A DNA stretch of 32,778 nucleotides from JBAJNL01 sp036881885. GTDB lineage: Bacteria > Pseudomonadota > Alphaproteobacteria > Holosporales > Hepatobacteraceae. Made by a program: the position numbers and the translations under genes. Where the stretch lies: NCBI GenBank assembly GCA_036881885.1, contig JBAJNL010000012.1, forward strand, positions 1 through 32,778, read 5' to 3'. Each line of letters begins with the position of its first letter. The first letter of the stretch is position 1. Shown here piece by piece: positions 15,195-21,768 of the stretch. The notes below the pieces were generated by a model that searched no databases, was not told where the DNA came from, and saw nothing but the letters and a program-made list of their open reading frames with translations.

Positions 15195-15227
15195 AGGGGC
15201 CTTGACGCAACATGGTTGTAGGCCCCT
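15195..15227 (+). terminator. Hairpin after nrdB, possible terminator
   Basis: AGGGGCCT pairs perfectly with AGGCCCCT. The 17-base loop contains a further CAAC/GTTG mini-stem. It starts 14 bases after the nrdB stop. No T run follows, so intrinsic termination is not certain. Confidence 0.5.
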
Positions 15228-15240
15228 TGAATCGATTCTC

Positions 15241-15277
15241 GTCATCGCGAAGGCGCCGCTTGTGGCGATCCACTGGC
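15241..15277 (+). repeat. Type-B palindromic repeat
   Basis: GTCATCGCGAAGGC, then a short centre, then TGTGGCGATCCACTGG. The ATCGC/GCGAT outer arms are kept. Confidence 0.85.
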
Positions 15278-15312
15278 CGGGCGCCTAAAGAAGATCTTTG
15301 GCGGCCAAAGCA

Positions 15313-15346
15313 ACGCCACGTCGAAATCAAGTTTTTTTCTCGTCAT
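15313..15346 (-). repeat. Reversed type-A repeat remnant
   Basis: On the minus strand it ends with TTGATTTCGACGTGGC, matching the right half of the type-A copy at 6733. The left half (ATGACGAGAAAAA) is degenerate. Confidence 0.5.
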
Positions 15347-15426
15347 TGATGGTTAGGGGCTGCGTCTCACGACGTGCAATGTCCCCCCCCGGAAATCTCT
15401 CGTACTTTGAAGTCTAGCGCCCTATA

Positions 15427-15458
15427 TTGACAAAAAAGCATTTTTTTAAAACTATATA
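15427..15458 (+). promoter_or_regulatory. Candidate sigma-70 promoter of the LRR-like gene
   Basis: A perfect -35 box TTGACA (15427-15432) and an A/T-rich TATATA (15453-15458), 20 bases apart. This is longer than the ideal 17, so the true -10 may be slightly shifted. It lies 30-60 bases before the ATG, in a stretch much richer in A/T than its surroundings. Confidence 0.4.
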
Positions 15459-15487
15459 ACTGATTTTATTTAGTATTTTTTAGACAC

Positions 15488-16585
15488 ATGAAAAACATCA
15501 CACTTTGTTCACTTGTTCTGTTGTGTCTTGGCAGCATGCCCCTTTTGGCCCTTAAAGGCAAAGACGACAACACACCTGAAAATCCAAAACCTGTGGCGGC
15601 AGCAGCGAGCCCAAATGCATCACAAGCAAGGCCCATGGCCAAAGCGGCACCGCGCAAGGTGGTGATACTGCCCCCTGAATCATTTATCTTAGACGCCAAG
15701 GCCTTAGCAATACTGCAATCAACAGCGCCAGAGCACGCCGAGAAAAAAGAGGCCCTTTTAGAACATGCCGTACGTGCTGTCGAGTTGAGGATCGAAGGTC
15801 CACTCGCTTTGCCCGATGACACAACCGCACTGATGGCGCTTTTTGTCAATGTAAAGGCTTTGCGTATGGGGGGAGCCGTGACCGCAAGCACTCTGCCTTT
15901 GTTGCCTTGCGGCGACAAGCTAGAGTCCCTTGCTCTGGGGTATCAGACAATTCACTACGACAACCCTGATAGTTTAGAAATCTCTTGGTTCACCACCCCA
16001 CTTAAAACCCTAGAAGCCTGTTTTGCGATAAAACACTTGAAGCGTCTTCGTATGTTTGAATCTTGGGATTTGTTGACTTTAGACGGCAGCGCACCAGCAG
16101 AACAAGCGCTGTTTGAGCACATTGTGCAAAACAACCCTCAGCTCAGCAAAATAATTCTATCGGGATGCCTTTCGGAAGACGCTGTGCGCATCTTGGCAAC
16201 CTTGCCTTTGAGTGAATTGGATTTGATTGAGAGCGAGATCAACGATACTCAGCTTGCGCTTTTGCCTTTTGACACACTAGAGAAGCTAAGACTGAGTGGC
16301 CCAAACATACTCACACACCTGACCCCTTTACGGGACTCACGCTTGCGTGTATTGGGGCTGCCTGAGAACACGTGTTTTAATGACGCGTTTTTTGAAGTGA
16401 TTGATTCGATGCGAAATCTTGCATTTCTTGATCTGTATGATTGTATACTAAGTGACGCAGATGTTAAGCCACTTTTGCGGCGTGCATCACAATTTCATGG
16501 TTTGACGCTTAGAAAGCTTAGGATTTCAGACGAGATGCGTCAACAATTGCGCGACGCGTTTGGCGACAAGGTACGAATCTGGTAA
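15488..16585 (+). CDS. Exported leucine-rich-repeat-like protein
   Basis: A 365-residue protein without a family I can name. The signal peptide is clear (MKNITLCSLVLLCLGSMPLLA, cleavage before LKGK), followed by an Ala/Pro/Lys-rich linker to about residue 60. From about 95 onward it shows irregular leucine-rich units: KALRMGG, LESLALGY, LKRLRMFES, LSKIILSGC, LSELDLIES, LEKLRLSGP, LRVLGLPEN, LAFLDLYDC, LRKLRISDE. Their LxxLxL pattern and 20-30-residue spacing fit an LRR solenoid of about nine turns. Exported LRR proteins in host-associated bacteria often bind host proteins, but nothing here proves that. No ribosome site is visible before the ATG, and the upstream promoter suggests its own transcription unit. 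Confidence 0.75.
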   Translation: MKNITLCSLVLLCLGSMPLLALKGKDDNTPENPKPVAAAASPNASQARPMAKAAPRKVVILPPESFILDAKALAILQSTAPEHAEKKEALLEHAVRAVELRIEGPLALPDDTTALMALFVNVKALRMGGAVTASTLPLLPCGDKLESLALGYQTIHYDNPDSLEISWFTTPLKTLEACFAIKHLKRLRMFESWDLLTLDGSAPAEQALFEHIVQNNPQLSKIILSGCLSEDAVRILATLPLSELDLIESEINDTQLALLPFDTLEKLRLSGPNILTHLTPLRDSRLRVLGLPENTCFNDAFFEVIDSMRNLAFLDLYDCILSDADVKPLLRRASQFHGLTLRKLRISDEMRQQLRDAFGDKVRIW

Positions 16586-16700
16586 CCTGTATCAACATGA
16601 TATGCGTTTTAACTCACATAGACATGAAAAGATTCTTTTCTTTTGGAGCACTTGTGTGGCATAGTGAGCCTAAGTCAGCCTGTAAACGATTGCATTTTGC

Positions 16701-17537
16701 GTGACGACCAAAACGTCCAAACCATCAACGCCTAAAGCGTTCGCTGCCAAAGCCAAGAAAAAGGGGGCAGCGTCCAAGGTGCGTGTGCATAAAACACGTC
16801 AAAAGCCGCGTCAAAAAGCTGTGGCGTCTAAAAAACAAGCGGCCGGCTTGTTCAAAAAAACGCAAGCAGAAAAAGATGCCTTGTTGCTCGCTTCTTTAAA
16901 TGAAGGCGCCGTTCCGCAGCAAGAGGTCTTAACGCGGCCAAAAACAGCAACATCTGCTTCAAAACGCACTCGGCCAAAACAAGGCAGCGTCTTGCCACCC
17001 GTGCCTGACCCCATCCCTCGCAATGCTTTGCCCCATAAAACATGGAAGCCGCCCTTTGCCGAGAACAGCATACCCACAAAGCGCTCGTTTAAAGAGTCAG
17101 ATGACCATTTTGACTTTTCCCTAGCAGAAGACGTACCGCCACAAAACCAAGAAAAACAACAAGGAGCTATCCAACGCACAAGGCCGTTATCGCCTCATTT
17201 AGGTGTTTATAAAGTTCAACTAACCTCTTTTTTGTCGATTACCCATCGTTTGACCGAGGTTGTTCTTTTTGGCGCTGCGTTGTTGTGGGCCGTTTTGCTG
17301 CTGCTGACGCCGTCAGCGCTTGATAGCTTGCTGCTTTCACCTTTTGGCGGGATATGTCTTGCCGGCTTTGTCAGTGTGCTGATTTACCATCTTTTAGGGC
17401 TTGTGCGACATTTTCTTTTATATGCAGGGATTGGTTTTTCGCTGAAAAGCGTATACATCATTGGTGCTCTCATGCTTGTGGCTTGGTCTTTTGCAACACT
17501 GTGGATTATAGGTAAAACGTATGACATTACACTTTAA
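16701..17537 (+). CDS. sdhC: Succinate dehydrogenase cytochrome b556 subunit with long N-terminal extension
   Basis: Membrane anchor of complex II. The SdhC domain occupies residues about 159-278 and has three transmembrane helices. RPLSPHLGVYKVQLTS opens it, Ser179 and Arg183 (SITHR) match the E. coli quinone-site Ser27 and Arg31, and His230 (YHLLGLVRH) matches the heme ligand His84. Ahead of this come about 158 residues not found in ordinary SdhC (about 130 aa): first a Lys/Ala-rich basic part (1-60), then a Pro/Gln/Lys-rich, probably disordered part. The start is GTG at 16701. There is no in-frame ATG between it and the SdhC domain, so the extension is hard to explain by a wrong start. It overlaps sdhD by 17 bp. 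Confidence 0.9.
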   Translation: MTTKTSKPSTPKAFAAKAKKKGAASKVRVHKTRQKPRQKAVASKKQAAGLFKKTQAEKDALLLASLNEGAVPQQEVLTRPKTATSASKRTRPKQGSVLPPVPDPIPRNALPHKTWKPPFAENSIPTKRSFKESDDHFDFSLAEDVPPQNQEKQQGAIQRTRPLSPHLGVYKVQLTSFLSITHRLTEVVLFGAALLWAVLLLLTPSALDSLLLSPFGGICLAGFVSVLIYHLLGLVRHFLLYAGIGFSLKSVYIIGALMLVAWSFATLWIIGKTYDITL

Positions 17538-17916
17538 AGGCGATGTCTCGACTTACACACAAAAGCGTGCGTTTGCCGCCTTGCAAAAAGGGGGCACGTG
17601 GCATTGGATTTTGCATAAAATTGTTATTTTTTGTTTTTTGCTTATCTCTTTTTGGTTTTTATTCATCATGTGGCCTTTTTTGTGGTGTCAAAAGGGCGCT
17701 TTGCAGACTTTGGTGACGTCAAAACCTGACGGCTGGATTTGCCTTGCGTGGTTTGTCTTTTTTTTATGGCATAGTGTTTTGAATATTGAGGTGATTATTG
17801 ACGACTATGTGCATGACGTTTCGGCACGCAAAGGCGCGAAACGTCTTTTGTGGGTGGGTGGCAGCGTTTTGGTATGTGCTGTTAGCTTGAAAATGATCTC
17901 GGTGCTTTTGGTTTAA
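17521..17916 (+). CDS. sdhD: Succinate dehydrogenase hydrophobic membrane anchor subunit
   Basis: Second membrane anchor of complex II, 131 residues with three hydrophobic helices (about 31-54, 72-92, 110-130). His84 and Tyr96 (HSVLNIEVIIDDY) have exactly the 12-residue spacing of the E. coli heme ligand His71 and quinone-site Tyr83, and the preceding Asp95 is also kept. The start lies inside the end of sdhC (17-bp overlap), consistent with coupled translation, and sdhA begins 36 bp downstream. Confidence 0.9.
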   Translation: MTLHFKGDVSTYTQKRAFAALQKGGTWHWILHKIVIFCFLLISFWFLFIMWPFLWCQKGALQTLVTSKPDGWICLAWFVFFLWHSVLNIEVIIDDYVHDVSARKGAKRLLWVGGSVLVCAVSLKMISVLLV

Positions 17917-17952
17917 AAAAAGGTGCTGCGACAAAATGAAAGATGAACTTTA

Positions 17953-19806
17953 ATGTCTGCTTTTGCAAACCAACTTCCCGCCGCAACGTTGCACGCTTTT
18001 GATATTGTGGTGGTGGGCGCAGGCGGCGCCGGGTTGCGCGCAGCCTTGGGTATGGCGGATAAGGGGTTTTCGGTTGCCGTGCTTTCAAAGGTTTTTCCCA
18101 CACGTTCGCACACCGCGGCCGCACAAGGGGGCATTAGCGCCGCTTTGGCCAACATGGGGGACGACGACACCTGGAAAAACCATGTGTATGACACCGTCAA
18201 AGGCAGTGACTGGCTGGGGGATCAAGATGCCATCGTTTACATGTGCCAGCATGCCAAAGAAGCTGTGATTGAACTTGAGCATATGGGCGTGCCTTTTTCA
18301 CGCACGGCCAATGGCCGCATTTACCAAAGAGCTTTTGGCGGGCATACGCTAAGCGACCGTCAAACCATGGCGAAACGGGCGTGCGCGGCCGCTGACAGAA
18401 CCGGCCATGCCATTTTGCATACGCTTTACCAGCAGTGTCTGAAACACCGGGTGACCTTTTTTTCAGAGTACGTGGCTCTTGACCTTGTGATGGACGATAA
18501 AAGCGTCAAACCAGCATGCAAAGGCGTTGTGGCTTGGAACTTGGCAGATGGCACACTGCACGCCTTTGCAGCCAATGAAACGGTTTTGGCTACGGGGGGT
18601 TATGGCCGCGCGTATGCAACGGCGACATCTGCCTATACCTGCACCGGTGATGGTGCGGGCATGGTGGTGCGGGCAGGGTTGCCGCTTGAAGATATGGAAT
18701 TTGTGCAGTTTCACCCCACAGGCATTTACGGCGCAGGCTGCTTGATTACCGAGGGTGCACGAGGTGAGGGCGGCTTTTTAACTAACGCAAAAGACGAGCG
18801 CTTTATGCAGCGCTATGCCCCTAAAGTTAAAGATTTGGCCTCACGCGATGTGGTCTCGCGCGCCATTGCCGTTGAAATTTTAGAGGGCAGGGGCGTTGGC
18901 CCCCAAAAAGACCACGTGCTTTTGCATTTGCAACACATTAAGCCCGCCATTTTGGAAGAGCGCTTGCCCGGCATTTCAGAGACAGCACGCATTTTTGCAG
19001 GCGTTGATGTGCAAAAGCAGCCCATTCCTGTGTGCCCCACAGTTCATTATAACATGGGCGGCATTCCCACCACCATTGACGGCCGTGTGCGCGCCTTAAC
19101 AAAAGAGGGCAAGCCACTGCATGTCAAAGGGTTGATGTCTATTGGTGAAGCCGCTTGCGTTTCTGTGCATGGCGCCAATCGCTTGGGCACTAACTCGCTT
19201 TTAGATCTTGTGGTTTTTGGCCGCGCAGCCGCGCTGCATGCCGCTGACAAACACCAGCCCCAAAAGCCGCCGCCTGTCCTAGAAAACGCAGAGATTCAAA
19301 AATACTTACAGCGTTTTTGGGTGTTACACAAAACCTCGGGCGTTTTGACCGTTGGGGCGGTGCGCGAGCGAATGCAAGCTGTGATGAGCCGCTATGGAGG
19401 GGTGTTTCGCTCGGAAGCACACCTGAAAAAAGGCTTGGCCGAGCTTGACCATGTGGCCGCGCAGCTTCCTCTTATTGGCCTGCAAGATCAATCGCTTGTG
19501 TTTAATACCGAACTTGTAGACCTTTTAGAGCTACACAATTTGTTCCCCCAAGCACGTGCCACCTTAATCAGTGCGCTTGATAGACAAGAAAGCCGCGGTG
19601 CACACGCCCGCAGTGACTACCCCGATCGTTGCGACCGGGCACCTTATCACACACTTGTGACACTTTTACTAAAACCAATTGATTTTTCTGAAAAATATTT
19701 TGATCTAAAACAAATAAAAAATATTTTATTACAAAAACGCTCGGTACACATGCAGACCAGATCTGCTGAAATTGAGCCGATCCCCCCACAAAAAAGAATT
19801 TATTAA
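17953..19806 (+). CDS. sdhA: Succinate dehydrogenase flavoprotein subunit
   Basis: Oxidises succinate to fumarate and passes electrons to SdhB. GAGGAG (residues 22-27) opens the Rossmann FAD site, and His53 in SHTAAAQGG is the covalent FAD attachment. The active-site stretches QFHPTGIYGAGCLITEGARGEGG, RDVVSRAIAVE, HYNMGGIPT and ANRLGTNSLLD are complete. 617 residues, ending with EPIPPQKRIY as expected. Just before this end, codons at 19681-19737 are strikingly A/T-rich (7 G/C of 57) and encode a Lys/Ile/Leu-rich stretch, making the region between the HTL and EPIPP landmarks longer than usual. sdhB is not downstream; murB follows. Confidence 0.97.
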   Translation: MSAFANQLPAATLHAFDIVVVGAGGAGLRAALGMADKGFSVAVLSKVFPTRSHTAAAQGGISAALANMGDDDTWKNHVYDTVKGSDWLGDQDAIVYMCQHAKEAVIELEHMGVPFSRTANGRIYQRAFGGHTLSDRQTMAKRACAAADRTGHAILHTLYQQCLKHRVTFFSEYVALDLVMDDKSVKPACKGVVAWNLADGTLHAFAANETVLATGGYGRAYATATSAYTCTGDGAGMVVRAGLPLEDMEFVQFHPTGIYGAGCLITEGARGEGGFLTNAKDERFMQRYAPKVKDLASRDVVSRAIAVEILEGRGVGPQKDHVLLHLQHIKPAILEERLPGISETARIFAGVDVQKQPIPVCPTVHYNMGGIPTTIDGRVRALTKEGKPLHVKGLMSIGEAACVSVHGANRLGTNSLLDLVVFGRAAALHAADKHQPQKPPPVLENAEIQKYLQRFWVLHKTSGVLTVGAVRERMQAVMSRYGGVFRSEAHLKKGLAELDHVAAQLPLIGLQDQSLVFNTELVDLLELHNLFPQARATLISALDRQESRGAHARSDYPDRCDRAPYHTLVTLLLKPIDFSEKYFDLKQIKNILLQKRSVHMQTRSAEIEPIPPQKRIY

Positions 19807-19913
19807 GCAAGAATTTCTGGCAATACAGTCTTTTTTAGATACACAGACCTTTGACAAAGTTTAAAAATCCATGTTTAAAGAGAAGAACATTCACTACGAA
19901 CGGGGATTTGTTG

Positions 19914-20864
19914 ATGGCTGATCTTGCTTTTGATAAGACAAAGCTTGCACCAAAGTCGACTGCCTCAGCAATGAGAATACTGTCGTTGCTAAGAGGGCTT
20001 CGCACGAATGTTCCTTTGGCGCCTTACACATGGTTTCGTGTGGGCGGTGTGGCTGATTATTTTTTTGAGCCACCCACCCTTCAAGATTTGCATCTGTTTT
20101 TAAAAGAGCGACCGCGCGCGCTGCCTTATGTGCTTTTGGGTGCGGGCTCTAATGTTCTCATACGTGACGGTGGTGTGCGTGGCGTTGTGATTTCGCTCAA
20201 AGCCTCTTGTGAGACCATTATTTTTGGCCCCAACCACACGCTGGATGTGGGTGCAGCAGTGCTTGATAAAAAGGTTGCCAAAAGGGCTTATGAGGCAGGT
20301 ATTGGCGGTTTATCCTTTCTTTACACCATTCCAGGCACCATTGGTGGCGCGTTGCGTATGAATGCCGGCGCTTTTGGCAAAGAAATGGCTGATGTGCTTG
20401 AATATGCTGTCGTGATGGACAACAAAGGCAACACGCACTATTTGTCGGCCGCTGATTTGCAGTTTTCATATCGTCGCTCGCAACTGCCCGCTGACTGGAT
20501 TTTTGTCAGTGCCCGCCTTAAAGGCAAACCCCAAGCCAAAGAGAAAATCTTGGAAGAAATGGAAAACCTGTCGACTCAAAGGCGTGACAGCCAGCCCACA
20601 GGCCGTACAGGCGGCAGCACGTTTAAAAATCCGTTACCACACAAAGCGTGGGAACTGCTGGATGACGCAGGATTTCGTGGCCTGTCACAAGGTGATGCTC
20701 AGTTTTCGGAAAAACACTGCAACTTTATGCTGAATAAAGGCAATGCCACAGCCGATGATCTTGAAAAGCTGGGGCTGCTGGCACAAGAAAAAGTGGCAAA
20801 AACCTCGGGCGTGCAACTTGAGTGGGAAATCCAACGCTTGGGCGAGCCCCTTAAAAAATCTTAA
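19914..20864 (+). CDS. murB: UDP-N-acetylenolpyruvoylglucosamine reductase MurB
   Basis: Second committed step of peptidoglycan precursor synthesis: NADPH-dependent reduction of UDP-GlcNAc-enolpyruvate to UDP-MurNAc, with FAD. FAD-binding boxes GAGSNVLIRDGGVRG and PGTIGGALRMNAGAFG, the SYRRS stretch, catalytic Ser in GRTGGSTFKNP, and the final Glu in LEWEIQRLG are all visible. The ATG at 19914 (GGGGA upstream) gives 316 residues; the frame is open to a TTG at 19851. In many alphaproteobacteria murB sits in the division/cell-wall cluster next to murC and ddl. Here it stands alone behind sdhA, which implies the cluster has been broken up. Confidence 0.95.
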   Translation: MADLAFDKTKLAPKSTASAMRILSLLRGLRTNVPLAPYTWFRVGGVADYFFEPPTLQDLHLFLKERPRALPYVLLGAGSNVLIRDGGVRGVVISLKASCETIIFGPNHTLDVGAAVLDKKVAKRAYEAGIGGLSFLYTIPGTIGGALRMNAGAFGKEMADVLEYAVVMDNKGNTHYLSAADLQFSYRRSQLPADWIFVSARLKGKPQAKEKILEEMENLSTQRRDSQPTGRTGGSTFKNPLPHKAWELLDDAGFRGLSQGDAQFSEKHCNFMLNKGNATADDLEKLGLLAQEKVAKTSGVQLEWEIQRLGEPLKKS

Positions 20865-20876
20865 AGAAGGCATTGC

Positions 20877-20915
20877 GTCATCGCGAAGGCTTTAGCCTGC
20901 GGCGATCCACTTGCC
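20877..20915 (+). repeat. Type-B palindromic repeat
   Basis: GTCATCGCGAAGGC, centre TTTA, then GCCTGCGGCGATCCAC. The inner AGGC/GCCT and outer ATCGC/GCGAT arms pair. It begins 13 bases after the murB stop. Confidence 0.85.
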
Positions 20916-21020
20916 ACGCGCTTAAGGCATGCAACTGACTGAAATCATTGCCTTTTGATCAAAGATGTGTCATTTTGACAGTTGAAAAACCACTGTTTTC
21001 AACATTAAGAGCATCTTTTT

Positions 21021-21530
21021 ATGACAAAAACTGACACACATCGTATCAGCCAAGCACTTTTATGCAGCGCCTTTTTGGTTGCAGCATCTTGGGGAGCGCA
21101 GGCCATTGATTTTCGCTCACCCAATACAGATTGCAGCGTTGAAAGTCACGCACTGCCTTCGGCACCTGTTGCAGGAGAGGCAACAGTGTCAGCGGCCTCG
21201 ATGTTTGAGGCCAACATCACAGATCACAAAGTGCCTACGGCACAACCGGCTTTGTGTGTATCCTACAGACTTTTTAAGGATCAACTCACTATCGAAAAGC
21301 TTGCCTTTCATGAAACCACAAAGCGACACCTCCCCTTGATGTACACTTTTCTTGAGCATTACGCGCGTGTTTACAAGATTGATGCTGTTGTGTCGTCAGA
21401 TTTGCAAGATCGTGAAATTTTCACCAACGTGACGGCCCAAAAGCTTTTAGAGCATGTGGGCTTTGAGCCACAAGGCGACAAACTTAAGCTGGTACGCCAA
21501 GCGCTACCTTGGTTGCCGCAGCCAAAATAG
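21021..21530 (+). CDS. Exported protein with GNAT-like C-terminal half
   Basis: 169 residues. Signal peptide to about residue 28 (cleavage after A-Q-A before IDF), then a variable Ser/Ala/Pro-rich stretch. Residues about 80-160 resemble the last part of GNAT acetyltransferases: LTIEKLAFHE (strand 4), a helix LPLMYTFLEHYARVY, KIDAVVSSDLQ (strand 5), and NVTAQKLLEHVGFEPQGDKLKL, like the N-x2-A-x-x-LYEKLGF ending. The acetyl-CoA pyrophosphate loop (normally R/Q-x-x-G-x-G/A) reads TKRHLP and lacks the glycines, and the first half of the fold is not evident. It is therefore probably not an active acetyltransferase. An exported GNAT-like domain is unusual. Confident as a gene; the fold is an inference. 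Confidence 0.65.
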   Translation: MTKTDTHRISQALLCSAFLVAASWGAQAIDFRSPNTDCSVESHALPSAPVAGEATVSAASMFEANITDHKVPTAQPALCVSYRLFKDQLTIEKLAFHETTKRHLPLMYTFLEHYARVYKIDAVVSSDLQDREIFTNVTAQKLLEHVGFEPQGDKLKLVRQALPWLPQPK

Positions 21531-21638
21531 CTGGATTTAAGTGGATTTCAAAAAGGGGGGGTGCGCCAAGATGATGCATTTTCGTGCACCTTTATCAAAA
21601 AACAGACTGCAGATGGTAAAAGGAGAGGCGACCATGTG

Positions 21639-21659
21639 TTTTCCACAGCCTTATCCACA
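21639..21659 (+). promoter_or_regulatory. Tandem DnaA boxes upstream of uvrC
   Basis: TTATCCACA (21651-21659) is a perfect DnaA box. Three bases before it, TTTTCCACA (21639-21647) is one base off consensus, in the same orientation. A third consensus match, TTATACACA, lies at 21921-21929 inside uvrC. An A/T-rich stretch (about 21678-21700) follows the pair and precedes the uvrC promoter. This may be a DnaA-regulated promoter or a DnaA-binding cluster. Confidence 0.5.
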
Positions 21660-21705
21660 AAACCAGTGAACAACTTTTAGAAAAAATTAATCATTTGAAA
21701 CACCC

Positions 21706-21735
21706 TTGACAGGCGCCGCTGTTAAGCGTCATGAT
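21706..21735 (+). promoter_or_regulatory. Candidate sigma-70 promoter of uvrC
   Basis: Perfect TTGACA (21706-21711), an 18-base spacer and CATGAT (21730-21735, 4 of 6 consensus). It places transcription start near 21742, upstream of the GTG at 21769, and rules out the in-frame TTG at 21706 as the start codon because that TTG is the -35 box itself. Confidence 0.55.
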
Positions 21736-21768
21736 AGAGCACAGCTTTTGTTTGGACTGCTGTGTTTC

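Larger units (their letters stand above)
15182..15487. other. Intergenic region nrdB to LRR-like gene
   Basis: 306 bases: the nrdB hairpin, a type-B repeat, a reversed type-A remnant (about 15313-15346), an eight-C run near 15383, and then an A/T-rich promoter-like stretch leading to the exported LRR-like gene. Confidence 0.6.

Noticed and set aside
17165..17180. Internal SdhC start behind the AAGGAG near 17160
   Set aside because: No ATG, GTG or TTG in frame follows at a workable distance; the nearest codon is ATC at 2 bases.
21706..21768. uvrC starting at TTG 21706
   Set aside because: That TTG forms the -35 box TTGACA of a well-placed promoter, and the extra 21 residues are not part of the UvrC family.
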